This document shows positions 51,321 to 60,841 of a stretch of 64,000 bases of DNA, piece by piece. This DNA is from JAFMPW01 sp041743085 (GTDB lineage Bacteria > Bacteroidota > Bacteroidia > Flavobacteriales > Flavobacteriaceae): positions 186,001 through 250,000 of the forward strand of contig JBGTNL010000019.1 of assembly GCA_041743085.1 (NCBI GenBank). Direction: 5' to 3'. The notes under the pieces were generated by a model, which was not told the origin of the DNA, ran no database searches, and saw nothing but the letters and a program-made list of their open reading frames with translations. Made by a program: the position numbers and the translations under genes. Each line of letters begins with the position of its first letter. Position 1 is the stretch's first letter.

Positions 51321-54074
51321 TTAAAAGTTCACCGTTAAATTCAAAAAATACGTTCGGCCATACCCATACCAGTATTTTGGAGCAAAGGAAGGGCTGCCAC
51401 TAAGGTTATCACGGGAAAGCTGACCGTAATTCCCATTTCTGCTTTGTTCATAGCCCCCGGTTCTGAAAACTGCATCGAATACATTATTGACGCTTGCAAA
51501 TACACTGATGTATTTTCCACTGATCAACCAGGATTTGCCCCCTACGAGGTTAAGAAGGTAAAAGTCATCCAACCTTTTCTGCTCAAGGAGTTTGTTTACA
51601 TTGTCCCGGGTAGCCTCCGGAAAGGGCTGTCCGGTTTCAGGATCAAGATAGAAGCTGAGCGTTCGGCCTATTGTCGAAATATTGGCATAATTGTTCGCCA
51701 GATAGTTAGTGGTCAGTCCCACCCACCAATATTTCGGATCCCTGTATTCTACCCCGAAAGCAAGGGCTTTTTGCGGCCCCTGAGCTAATTTTAAATCTTT
51801 AATAGTGGCCACCCCGAGATCTATGTTTCCCTCCGAGGTGATCACATCCTCATCTGCTTCCGCCGTCCCGGTGGCTATAGGAACAAAATTTATGCTGAGG
51901 TCGGGATCGCTGGCAAACAGATACTTTCCCACGGCTCCTGCAAAAGACAGCTTCACTGAGGAAGAAATCTGATATTCCAGACCCAGTTCTACTCCCATAT
52001 GTAGTTTGTCCAGGTCTGTAATCACCTCCTGAACAAAGTCCGATCCCACACCTGAGTCAACAAAGAAAAAATTGATATCGCTCTCATCCTGAAAGCGGGT
52101 GTAGAATCCTGTTAACCTCCCCGTCAAATCGGGCAAACGGATAAAGTAATTGAGATCTGCACTGCTTAGTTTTTCGCTTCTTATTGCAGCAACAACCTCA
52201 TTGTGCTCCCTTGGATTTATAAAGACATTCTGAAAAAAGGGGGCTTGTGTAAGAAACAGAGCATTGGCCGATAACCAGTGCCTTCCGGAAAACTTAAAGG
52301 TATATCCTCCTTTGATTCCGAAATTGGAGAACAGAACCTTATTGCTTTTGCCCAGGGAGTTATCGGGAAAACGTTCATTTAAAAAAAGTCCCTGCCTGTA
52401 ATATGAGGTGTTTGAATAGGTCGTGGCAAGGAAAGCATCCCAGGAATTCAGCGTAACTTTACACTGGGCGAAACCCTCAAATACACTGGCTACAATTTTA
52501 TAGTTGTAGTTAAATACCTCCCCAACCCGCTTAAAGTTATCGCCATTAACATCGTTTATAGTGTCGGAGAACGGGTCTGTATCTTCATGAAACTGGGCAC
52601 CGAGAAGATCCGTGATGGATGCAAAATTATCTGAACTCAGATTTTTGTAACTCAATCCAAAATCAAAAGACCAATGATCGGTCATTCTAAAATTGGCCAC
52701 ACTGCTTAAAGTTAGCGTGGCGTCTTCAACGATATCATCATATAAAACATACGCCGCTTTTCCGTTCAGGGCATCCCTGGTATTGGCCACATAAATACGC
52801 TCCCAGTTCAGTTGGGGATGTTTAAGAAAGCCTCCTTTCGCGGCCTGGGCGTTTATAAAGTTAGCGCCTATTGGACTGTTTATATAAAAGCTTGGCAGGT
52901 ATCTGTAGTATGTTGGATCGGGATTGGGTGCATTGTAATATCCCAGTCTGCTTCTGCTGTGGTTTCCGAACTGGTATGAAATGCCCGTGCTTAATCGTAG
53001 TTTATCAGATCTGTAATAATGGTTCAGGATTAAAATGGGCTCCCGAATGCTGCGCTCTCTCGAATTGCGAAGTTCCCCCCTCTGGTATCCCCAATATGGA
53101 TTGTAGGTATTCCCCTCCAGTTGAAAGACTTCTTCTGTAATGGCGGAAGACCTCCCCCTGCGGTTGGATGCCAGGATGGCTGTGAGCCCTATACTGTTTT
53201 TTTCATTGCACTCATATTCCAGGCCACCGTAAACCGAATAGGCATCGTACAGGGTGCCATCAATATATCCCTGCAGGGCCCATCTTCTGGAAGCGGATAG
53301 CGCATAGGCAATCCCGTTTTTTTGCTTGCCGGAATTGTAGGTTGCCAGGAGCCGTCCTGTATAGGTCCTGTTCGATGCCGAACTTGTTATTCGCATTCCA
53401 GGGCGTTGTCCCGACGGCCTTGTATCTATATTTGTTGTCCCCAACAATCCTCCAAATGCATGGCCCGATCCCTGAAGGCCATAAGAGAACCCCTGGTTTC
53501 TGGTTATATCGTTGAGCCCTCCCCAATTGTTCCACTGCGGTCTGCCATCCGCCAGTTTATTCATGGACATACCATTTATGAACACTTTCCCATTCCTTGC
53601 ATCGTAACCCCTTACCCTGAAGAAGGCCTGTCCGAAATCAAAAGCTGCCCGACTTAGGAAAATATCCCGGGTTGCCTGTAATAATCCGGCGCTGGCAACA
53701 TCGTCTTCCTCCCGGGAAAGATCCGATTCGGTAAGTGTGACGAGGTTATCCGATCTTTCCCTGGAAATATCCCTATCCAGATAAATTATTCCTAATTTCA
53801 ATGCTTCCGTGTTTATTTCTATCGGAATACGCCTAGGGTTAAAATCGGCCGCCATAATTACAAGGATCCGCCGTCCTTTTATGTCGGTGGTAAATTCAAA
53901 TTTCCCTTTTGCATCCGTACCGGTTTCCGGGGATGATCCTTCGATCCGCAAAATAGCGCCTGTGACGGTTTGCCCAGACCTCTTTGCCCTCACCTCCCCG
54001 GAAATGGTTTGCTCCTGAGCAGGGAGGTTCGGTAACCCTATCAAAAAGAAGCAAGAAAAAAGCCAGCGTCCCAT
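51321..54074 (-). CDS. TonB-dependent receptor with CarboxypepD_reg-like domain, paired with a DUF5689 lipoprotein
   Basis: 917 residues. A signal peptide (LFSCFFLIGLPNLPAQ) is followed by a beta-sandwich (GEVRAKRSGQTVTGAILRIE) and a plug with FFRVRGYDARNGKVFINGMS. The barrel ends TYFLNLTVNF. The plug lacks the usual IEVLKGPxS motif in its normal form, reading YGLQGSGHAFGGLLGTTNI. It is followed by the DUF5689/LTD lipoprotein gene and lies back-to-back with the EEP gene. No SusD is present. Ligand unknown; DNA- or phosphate-related material is suggested by neighbours. Confidence 0.88.
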   Translation of the reverse strand: MGRWLFSCFFLIGLPNLPAQEQTISGEVRAKRSGQTVTGAILRIEGSSPETGTDAKGKFEFTTDIKGRRILVIMAADFNPRRIPIEINTEALKLGIIYLDRDISRERSDNLVTLTESDLSREEDDVASAGLLQATRDIFLSRAAFDFGQAFFRVRGYDARNGKVFINGMSMNKLADGRPQWNNWGGLNDITRNQGFSYGLQGSGHAFGGLLGTTNIDTRPSGQRPGMRITSSASNRTYTGRLLATYNSGKQKNGIAYALSASRRWALQGYIDGTLYDAYSVYGGLEYECNEKNSIGLTAILASNRRGRSSAITEEVFQLEGNTYNPYWGYQRGELRNSRERSIREPILILNHYYRSDKLRLSTGISYQFGNHSRSRLGYYNAPNPDPTYYRYLPSFYINSPIGANFINAQAAKGGFLKHPQLNWERIYVANTRDALNGKAAYVLYDDIVEDATLTLSSVANFRMTDHWSFDFGLSYKNLSSDNFASITDLLGAQFHEDTDPFSDTINDVNGDNFKRVGEVFNYNYKIVASVFEGFAQCKVTLNSWDAFLATTYSNTSYYRQGLFLNERFPDNSLGKSNKVLFSNFGIKGGYTFKFSGRHWLSANALFLTQAPFFQNVFINPREHNEVVAAIRSEKLSSADLNYFIRLPDLTGRLTGFYTRFQDESDINFFFVDSGVGSDFVQEVITDLDKLHMGVELGLEYQISSSVKLSFAGAVGKYLFASDPDLSINFVPIATGTAEADEDVITSEGNIDLGVATIKDLKLAQGPQKALAFGVEYRDPKYWWVGLTTNYLANNYANISTIGRTLSFYLDPETGQPFPEATRDNVNKLLEQKRLDDFYLLNLVGGKSWLISGKYISVFASVNNVFDAVFRTGGYEQSRNGNYGQLSRDNLSGSPSFAPKYWYGYGRTYFLNLTVNF

Positions 54075-54184
54075 AGTGCTATAATATCTTTTAGGATGAT
54101 ATGATGATTTGGCGTTTAAAGTATTGTTGAAAACTGCAAATTCCTTGCGGTTTAGGAATCTAACTTTATTCCAATTAAGGGATT

Positions 54185-55243
54185 ATGGCAGTAACTTGGA
54201 GGCAAACCGGAATCTTCTGTTTGGGTTTCTTACTCGTATTATGCGAGGCTAACGAACAACCAACAGAACAATACAGGGTCAGGACCATTGCTTTTTACAA
54301 TGTGGAAAACCTCTTTGATACGGTAAACGACACCCTTGTGTTCGATGATGACAGAACTCCTTTAGGGAAGGACAAGTGGACAGAGGAAAGGTATCATAAA
54401 AAGATTGACGACATTTCTGAAGTGCTTTCGGGGATTGGAACCCAAATTACGGACACCTCCCCTGATATTATCGGGCTTTGTGAAGTGGAGAATCTGGATG
54501 TTGTGGAAGACCTGATCCACAATAGTAATCTAAGGGACAAAGATTACGGTATCATTCACTTCGATTCCCCGGATGAACGCGGAATTGATGTGGCCCTGCT
54601 CTATAAAAAGGCAGTCTTCCTACCAGTCTCATTTTCAAGTCATCGTTTGCTTTTATTCAATGATAGGCAGGAAAGGGATTATACCCGGGATCAACTTGTT
54701 GTAAGCGGAATATTGGATGATGAGGCAATTCACTTCATAGTGAACCATTGGCCTTCCAGAAGCGGGGGTGAAGCCCGGAGCGAACCGGGACGGATTGCAG
54801 CGGCTAAACTCAATAAAAAAATTATGGATTCAATTTACAATATTGATCCCTCATCAAAAATTATCAGCATGGGGGATCTTAATGATGATCCTGTAGATGA
54901 CAGCCTAAAAATTGTTCTGAAAACGAAAGGGACCAGAGACAGTCTGCTACTTACCGAATTATACAACCCAATGGAAAAAATGTATAAAAAAGGTTCCGGC
55001 TCCCTGGCCTACAGGGATAAGTGGAGCTTGTTTGATCAGATTCTCATGACGGGAAATTTGGTGATCGAGGATGACCGGAGTCATACCTTTTGGAAAGCAG
55101 GTATTTACAATCCGTCTTTTCTAATAACACAAAATGGAAGATACGAAGGTTATCCTTTACGTACCTATGTAGACGGATCGTATTCCGGGGGTTATAGCGA
55201 CCACTTCCCGGTCTATATAGCTTTGGTAAAGAAAGTTAACTAG
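54185..55243 (+). CDS. Secreted endonuclease/exonuclease/phosphatase (EEP) family protein
   Basis: 352 residues. A hydrophobic leader (GIFCLGFLLVLCEAN) may be a lipobox with Cys20. Core EEP motifs: AFYNVENLFDTVND, GLCEVENLDVVEDL with metal Glu, FIVNHWPSRSGGE, SMGDLNDDPVDDSLK and the final GYSDHFPVYIAL. Family members cut phosphodiesters in DNA, phospholipids or inositol phosphates. The leader places it outside the cytoplasm. It is divergent from the TonB receptor and the LTD lipoprotein, a trio suited to nutrient scavenging. Confidence 0.87.
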   Translation: MAVTWRQTGIFCLGFLLVLCEANEQPTEQYRVRTIAFYNVENLFDTVNDTLVFDDDRTPLGKDKWTEERYHKKIDDISEVLSGIGTQITDTSPDIIGLCEVENLDVVEDLIHNSNLRDKDYGIIHFDSPDERGIDVALLYKKAVFLPVSFSSHRLLLFNDRQERDYTRDQLVVSGILDDEAIHFIVNHWPSRSGGEARSEPGRIAAAKLNKKIMDSIYNIDPSSKIISMGDLNDDPVDDSLKIVLKTKGTRDSLLLTELYNPMEKMYKKGSGSLAYRDKWSLFDQILMTGNLVIEDDRSHTFWKAGIYNPSFLITQNGRYEGYPLRTYVDGSYSGGYSDHFPVYIALVKKVN

Positions 55244-55246
55244 AAA

Positions 55247-55840
55247 TTATTCCGGTATTACCAGTTTAATATTCCGCCATTTCACCTTTATTCCGCCTCC
55301 ATCATGGATCTGAAGTGCAATTGAGCCCTCCCCCGCTCCTATTTTTTCGTCCGTAATAGAAACCATTTCTACCCCGTTGAGCCAAGAGGTTAATTGGTCA
55401 CCTGTAACCCTGATCTTCATGGTATTCCATTCTCCTTCCTTTAGAACTTTTTCCTTTTCCGGATCGGGCTTAATCAGCCATCCTCTTCCATAGGATTCGT
55501 ATACACCTCCTGTATGCTTTCCGGGAGGGGCGACCTCTACCTGCCAGCCATTTACTTTTGTGCCGTCAACAGTGGACCTTATAAAGACCCCGCTGTTGCC
55601 GTCGGCTTCCTGTAAAAATTCCAGGGTAAGCTCAAAATCCTTAAAGGGTTCATCTGTTGCCAGGTATCCGTATTGGGCATCCGGGCCGCTTTCTGATACC
55701 AAAAGGCCATCCTCCACATACCATTTTTCAGTGCCATAGACCGTCCATCCGTCAAGATTTTCTCCATTGAACAATATTTTTTCCTGGGCCATTAATGCCA
55801 GGGCTAAAAGCGAAAGTGTAATGGTGAATATTTTTTTCAT
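55247..55840 (-). CDS. DUF1080 (3-keto-disaccharide hydrolase-type) secreted protein
   Basis: 197 residues with a signal peptide (FTITLSLLALALMAQ). The DUF1080 concanavalin-like fold is recognisable: LFNGENLDGWTVYGTEKW, FELTLEFLQEADGNSGVFIR, VNGWQVEVAPPGKHTGG and LQIHDGGGIKVKWRNIKL. The family is secreted and includes 3-keto-glucoside hydrolases; the true substrate here is unknown. Its 3' end lies 3 bases from that of the EEP gene. Confidence 0.9.
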   Translation of the reverse strand: MKKIFTITLSLLALALMAQEKILFNGENLDGWTVYGTEKWYVEDGLLVSESGPDAQYGYLATDEPFKDFELTLEFLQEADGNSGVFIRSTVDGTKVNGWQVEVAPPGKHTGGVYESYGRGWLIKPDPEKEKVLKEGEWNTMKIRVTGDQLTSWLNGVEMVSITDEKIGAGEGSIALQIHDGGGIKVKWRNIKLVIPE

Positions 55841-55867
55841 TTTAAAAAGATTAAATACAATCGAAAG

Positions 55868-55887
55868 ATTCCGGCCTCCGCAGGAAT
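55868..55887. repeat. Solitary short palindrome between DUF1080 and membrane-protein genes
   Basis: ATTCC ... GGAAT with a GC-rich middle (GGCCTCCGC), resembling the ATTCCCGC/GCGGGAAT palindrome inside the 35.5-kb R1 copy. Imperfect, reported with low weight. Confidence 0.35.
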
Positions 55888-55900
55888 GATTAATAGTGAT

Positions 55901-56359
55901 TTAATTAAACCATTGTCCCCAGGGTATTCTACTCAAAATAAGAAGCAGTCCAAGCCCATAAAAAATAGCAATGCTTTTAAATTTCTTTTTCCCTTCCATA
56001 AATTTTTTATGGCGCGACCATCCTACGGTGATCAGGGCAATTGCAACAATATTGATCAGTGGATGTTCTACCGCTAATAACCTGGCTGCCGAACTCATGC
56101 CGCCCATCCCGAGTTCCTTAACGGCCCTAAAACCGTTAGCGGATATAAAATAAAGCAATAAACCTACCAAAAGTTGTATATGACAGAGGATTAGGGTAAA
56201 AAGGGCGAGCCTCAGATCTTTCTGTGGTGTAAACATTTTATTTCCGAGCAGTCCCAAAATGGCCTTGGCTACGGCCAAAAACAGCATGCCCAAAACCACA
56301 TAGGCCAAATAGGAGTGTAACTCCTGTATCCATTGGTATCCCAGTCCGTCTTGCTCCAT
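55901..56359 (-). CDS. Small membrane protein of four segments (often annotated cytochrome b-like)
   Basis: 152 residues. About four hydrophobic segments (LAYVVLGMLFLAVAKAILGL; LALFTLILCHIQLLVGLLLY; INIVAIALITVGW; SIAIFYGLGLLLILSRIPW). Four His residues lie near membrane boundaries (positions about 15, 60, 99 and 115) and could bind heme, but no known heme motif is proven. The family is common in flavobacteria and of unknown role. It lies between DUF1080 and a TonB receptor. Confidence 0.75.
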   Translation of the reverse strand: MEQDGLGYQWIQELHSYLAYVVLGMLFLAVAKAILGLLGNKMFTPQKDLRLALFTLILCHIQLLVGLLLYFISANGFRAVKELGMGGMSSAARLLAVEHPLINIVAIALITVGWSRHKKFMEGKKKFKSIAIFYGLGLLLILSRIPWGQWFN

Positions 56360-56447
56360 AGTAACATTTCTATTTTTTAAAAGTAATGAATTTTAAACAT
56401 AAAAAACTCCGGTCGGGCTGGCCGGGCCTTTTCTTTCCACGATTATT

Positions 56448-59030
56448 TTAAAAATTGTAGCGTGCGCTTAAGTTCCAGGTTCTGCCGTTTCCTAAATAAT
56501 ATCCAAAGGAATCCTTTTGGTTAATATAATCCGCATCAAACAAATTGTAGACATTTCCCCTGAGCACTAACTCGTTGGCCCCAAAACTAAATTTGTACGA
56601 TGCCCCCGCATCAACTAAAGTATAGGCGGGCAATCTTTCGGATTGAAAAACATCTCCGGTTAACGAAGCTTCAATGACTTCACCGGTGTCCACAAAACCA
56701 TATAGTTCTGTATATATGTTCATGTCGGCATCAACTGAAAGACCCTCGGAAATATCGATTTTTGTTCCTGCCCCGGTCGAAACCTGAGGTGCCTGACCAA
56801 TCTTGGTTCCTGTTAAATCAACCGTTCCATTGGCGATCAAAGCTCCTGTTTCATCATTTTCAGTAATGAATGGAGTTGCTCCGTCATATTCCCAATTGTT
56901 GACCGTTCCGTGCCATTTAAGTAAAAAAACGGAAGAGGGCCTGTAGCGAACATCAAGTTCAATACCCTTATGGACTTGGGTGATGTCGGTATATCTGGTC
57001 CTTACATCAGTTGGCGCCCCGGCTATGTCCTGCTCACCAAAATCCTGCAGGAATCTATTACCCCATTTGGTATAATAGAGATTAAGATTCACATTAACAT
57101 CACTGCTCGTAAACCTGTAGCCACCCTCAAGGCCGGTGATCTTCTCATTATCGACCTCGGGTTCAACGACTTCGTTTGAATATCTAATATTGGCAAAGAT
57201 ATTGTCTAAAAATGCTTGTCTTTCATAGTATCCCGCATTAACAAAAATCTTATTTCCAATATCAATGGAATATGCCAAACCTCCTTTTATATTATATCCA
57301 ATTCTATTCAGTTTTTCAGATTTTCCTATGCCATCGCCAAAACCGCTTAACCTGCCTTCCCTTTGGTAATCCTGATTGGAAAGGGCGCCTTGAAAGAAAG
57401 CGGAGAAATTATCATCTGCATATTCAGCCTGGCCAAAAACGCCTTGATAGTTGATGTCCTCTGAATAGTCATAATCATACCTTTGATCGGGATCTGCAAA
57501 ACTGAAGAGTGATGCCCATGGGTCTGCCTCAAAGGTTTCTGAAATTACATAATCATCTGGCCTATCTGTCCTGAAATTATCATTGTAACCATCCAAACCG
57601 AATAAATCTACTAACTGTCTGAAGTGGTCTCCGTGATAAAACCTAAAATCGGCCCCAATATTGAATGACCATAAATCATCGGGATTGTACTCAAAATTTG
57701 TCAAAGCACCATACCAGTTGTGGTTGTTTACGGATGACCTTAAAATGCCTGAAGATCCAAATGTTCCGAGACCGTCCGGATTGGAAGCAATATTGTTGGC
57801 CACAATGGCATCAAAATCGACCTGACCATCTTCCCTGAAGAAATCAGTTTGCGCTCCAAGAGGACCTGTTCCTCCTCCACGGCCCCAGGAAGCATAGAGC
57901 ACGGTGGACAATGTGGATGTAGTGCCGATGTTCCAGTCCCAGTTCAGGTTTGCCACTGGCTTGTGATAGTAATTCCTTCGGAAAGAAAGTTGTTCTCCAT
58001 TTAAAAATCCGGAATTGTTGTTAAATTTTTCGCCGAATTCCTCGTACTCCTCTAAATCCTTAGAGAAATTTTGCCCATGGAATTGCGGAGCTCCTGTAAT
58101 CAAGAAGTTAAACGAGTGGGAATCGTTCGGGGTAAACCCAACACCGATAAAGTAATTTTGCCCCTGCCCGAAGGTTCCACCGGCATATTTCCTATGTGCT
58201 TGCCAGTGGTCCAGCAGCACAGAGTAGGCCCATTTTCCCTTTAAACCGGAATCATAGCTAACTGTAGATTTGCCATAACTGTCGTTCCCGACCATAAATC
58301 TTGCAAACCCACCCTCTTTTCTGCCGGCGGCTTTTGAAACAATATTTATTGTACCACCCACGGAAGAAATTGCCAGCTTGGATGAGCCCAAACCCCTTTG
58401 CACCTGAACAGCGTTTGCCACATCTGCCATTCCCGACCAATTGGACCAAAAAATCCTTCCATCCTCAACGCTGTTTATTGGTTGTCCGTTTAACAGAACG
58501 GCTGTGTTTACCTGATCAAATCCTCTTAAAAAAATCTGGGAATCTCCAAATCCCCCTGCCTGATTGGAAACATATACATTAGGAGTGTTTTTCATTGTCT
58601 CTGTAAATTCTACATTCCCTACTCCTTTTGCCTGAATTTCGGTGGCAGGGATACTGGAAACCGCTATTGGTGTTTGTCTGTCCCTGGCCAAGTCGATTAA
58701 TCCGGTACCGACTACCACGACTCCTTCAAGTTCCTCGGCATCAGGTTGCAGAGATATGGTCCCCACGGCACCACTGCCTGTAAAATTTATCCTCCGGGTA
58801 ACAAATCCTATATAGGATATCACCAATGTTCCTGTGTTCCGGGAAACTTCTATTGTAAAATTTCCATCAAAATCGGTGGTTGTGCCGTTACTTGTGCCCT
58901 GCACAAGGACATTCGCTCCGGGAAGCGGAATTCCTAATTCGCCGTCTGTTACATTACCAGTGATCGTTCCCTGTGAAAATGCCATCGTTGCGCCCAAGAA
59001 TGTGACAATTGCCAAATACTTTCCTTTCAT
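56448..59030 (-). CDS. TonB-dependent receptor with CarboxypepD_reg-like domain
   Basis: 860 residues. A signal peptide (YLAIVTFLGATMAFSQG) precedes the beta-sandwich (GNVTDGELGIPLPGANVLVQ, TTTDFDGNFTIEV). The TonB-box-like region LEGVVVVGTGLIDLARDRQT and plug segments MKNTPNVYVSNQAGGFGDSQ, FLRGFDQVNTAVLLNGQPIN and VQRGLGSSKLAISSVGGTIN are typical. The barrel ends NGRTWNLSARYNF. It has no adjacent SusD or lipoprotein. Ligand unknown. Confidence 0.9.
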   Translation of the reverse strand: MKGKYLAIVTFLGATMAFSQGTITGNVTDGELGIPLPGANVLVQGTSNGTTTDFDGNFTIEVSRNTGTLVISYIGFVTRRINFTGSGAVGTISLQPDAEELEGVVVVGTGLIDLARDRQTPIAVSSIPATEIQAKGVGNVEFTETMKNTPNVYVSNQAGGFGDSQIFLRGFDQVNTAVLLNGQPINSVEDGRIFWSNWSGMADVANAVQVQRGLGSSKLAISSVGGTINIVSKAAGRKEGGFARFMVGNDSYGKSTVSYDSGLKGKWAYSVLLDHWQAHRKYAGGTFGQGQNYFIGVGFTPNDSHSFNFLITGAPQFHGQNFSKDLEEYEEFGEKFNNNSGFLNGEQLSFRRNYYHKPVANLNWDWNIGTTSTLSTVLYASWGRGGGTGPLGAQTDFFREDGQVDFDAIVANNIASNPDGLGTFGSSGILRSSVNNHNWYGALTNFEYNPDDLWSFNIGADFRFYHGDHFRQLVDLFGLDGYNDNFRTDRPDDYVISETFEADPWASLFSFADPDQRYDYDYSEDINYQGVFGQAEYADDNFSAFFQGALSNQDYQREGRLSGFGDGIGKSEKLNRIGYNIKGGLAYSIDIGNKIFVNAGYYERQAFLDNIFANIRYSNEVVEPEVDNEKITGLEGGYRFTSSDVNVNLNLYYTKWGNRFLQDFGEQDIAGAPTDVRTRYTDITQVHKGIELDVRYRPSSVFLLKWHGTVNNWEYDGATPFITENDETGALIANGTVDLTGTKIGQAPQVSTGAGTKIDISEGLSVDADMNIYTELYGFVDTGEVIEASLTGDVFQSERLPAYTLVDAGASYKFSFGANELVLRGNVYNLFDADYINQKDSFGYYLGNGRTWNLSARYNF

Positions 59031-59202
59031 TTTGTAGTGTTATTTAGTTCTCGTTTTATTCCTGCAAAAGTGTCCTATTTTTCACATATTTGCATTAAGG
59101 GAATGTTAAATCAGTCGGACTAATTTAACATAATTTTGACTAAATAACTGGCTTGGAAAAAGAAGTTTTTCAGAGGTTATTAAGAATTTCGAATGTGCTA
59201 CT

Positions 59203-60840
59203 TTAATTCTTAAAATGACGTAAAAGTTGCATAGTTGACCCATCGTGTTTGGCAATATCGGACCCTTCGATATCCTTGAGGGTAGTAGCCGCAAGTTGCT
59301 TGCCGAGCTCTACGCCCCATTGATCATAACTATATATATCCCAGATAATGCCCTGCACAAAGATTTTGTGCTCATATAACGCTATGAGCGCCCCCAGGGA
59401 TGCGGGAGTTAATTGCGCTATTAAAATGGTATTTGTGGGTTTATTTCCTTCAAAGACCTTGAAGGGGAGCAGGGAATTTAATTCTTTCCCCGGAATGTCT
59501 TTGTCTTCGAGTTCTTTTCTTACCTCTTCACTGGTCTTACCATTCATTAAGGCTTCTGTCTGCGCAAAAAAATTGGCCATAAGCTTATTGTGATGGTCGG
59601 CATCCCCATGCAATGATTTCTGAAAACCGATAAAGTCTGCCGGAATTAATTTGGTCCCCTGGTGGATCAATTGAAAGAAAGCATGTTGAGAATTGGTCCC
59701 GGGTTCCCCCCAAATGATAGTTCCCGTTTGGTATTTCACCCTCTTTCCATTTCTGTCTACACTCTTACCATTACTCTCCATGATACCCTGTTGGAGGTAA
59801 GCCGAAAACCGGTTTAAATACTGGGAATAGGGAATAATAGCCTCGGTTTCGGCACCATAAAAGTTGTTGTACCAAACTGAGATGAGGCCAAGAACAACGG
59901 GGATATTTTTCTCAAAATCCGCTGTTTTGAAATGAGTATCCATTTCATGGGCTCCTTCCAACAAGGCCTCAAAGTTATCATATCCAACAGCCAGGGCAAT
60001 GGACAGGCCTACGGCACTCCATAAAGAGAATCTGCCTCCGACCCAGTCCCACATGGGAAATACATTTTCACTATCAATTCCAAATTCCCGGATTTTGTCC
60101 GTATTTGTAGAAACCGCGGCAAAGTGCCTGGCCACATCTTCCTGGGACGCATGGCTTAAAAACCATTTTTTAATGGTGGTTGCATTGCTCAGTGTTTCCT
60201 GTGTGGTAAATGTTTTTGAAACCACAACGAAGAGGGTAGTCTCCGGATGCAGTTCTTTTAGAATTTCGTGTATATGGTCGCCGTCGACATTGCTGACGAA
60301 GTAGGTCTTCAAATGGTTCCCGTAAAATTTAAGCGCCTCAGCGACCATTGCAGGACCCAGGTCCGATCCTCCAATCCCTATATTGACAATGGCAGTAAAT
60401 GCCTTACCGGTATAGCCTTTCTTTTGTCCCGAAATGACGGCCTCCGAAAAATTCCTTATCTTCTCCCTTACTTCGTAAATCCCCGGAATTACATTTGCCC
60501 CATCGACTAAAACAGTATCCGACTTTTTAGCACGAAGTGCCGTATGCAATACTGCCCGGCCCTCTGTCCGATTAATGACGTCTCCCCCAAAATATTTTCC
60601 TATGGCATCCCCGAGACCTACCTCTCTTGCCAACTCCATTAAAAGGGAAAAAGTCTGATCTGTAATGCGGTTTTTGGAATAATCTACAAAAAAATCGTTC
60701 CAGTGGAGCGTGAATTTTTGAGCCCTGTTCTTATCAGCTACAAAAAGTTCTTTTAGGTGTAGGTCTTTATTTTCTTTGTAGTGTTCTTCGAGTTTTTTCC
60801 AGGCTTTAGTCGTGGTGGGGTTTGTGTTCTCTAATGGCAT
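59203..60840 (-). CDS. pgi: Glucose-6-phosphate isomerase
   Basis: 545 residues. SIS-fold signatures: NIGIGGSDLGPAM, VVSKTFTTQETLSNATT, GGRFSLWSAVGLSIAL and GTNSQHAFFQLIHQGTK; the catalytic Glu is in the segment around YLQQGIMESNGKS. It interconverts glucose-6-phosphate and fructose-6-phosphate. Length is standard. It starts one base after the M23 peptidase stop and two genes after tdo, so it is the last gene of a three-gene run. An AT-rich inverted repeat (TTAAGAATT/AATTCTTAA) overlaps its stop. Confidence 0.97.
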   Translation of the reverse strand: MPLENTNPTTTKAWKKLEEHYKENKDLHLKELFVADKNRAQKFTLHWNDFFVDYSKNRITDQTFSLLMELAREVGLGDAIGKYFGGDVINRTEGRAVLHTALRAKKSDTVLVDGANVIPGIYEVREKIRNFSEAVISGQKKGYTGKAFTAIVNIGIGGSDLGPAMVAEALKFYGNHLKTYFVSNVDGDHIHEILKELHPETTLFVVVSKTFTTQETLSNATTIKKWFLSHASQEDVARHFAAVSTNTDKIREFGIDSENVFPMWDWVGGRFSLWSAVGLSIALAVGYDNFEALLEGAHEMDTHFKTADFEKNIPVVLGLISVWYNNFYGAETEAIIPYSQYLNRFSAYLQQGIMESNGKSVDRNGKRVKYQTGTIIWGEPGTNSQHAFFQLIHQGTKLIPADFIGFQKSLHGDADHHNKLMANFFAQTEALMNGKTSEEVRKELEDKDIPGKELNSLLPFKVFEGNKPTNTILIAQLTPASLGALIALYEHKIFVQGIIWDIYSYDQWGVELGKQLAATTLKDIEGSDIAKHDGSTMQLLRHFKN

Positions 60841-60841
60841 T

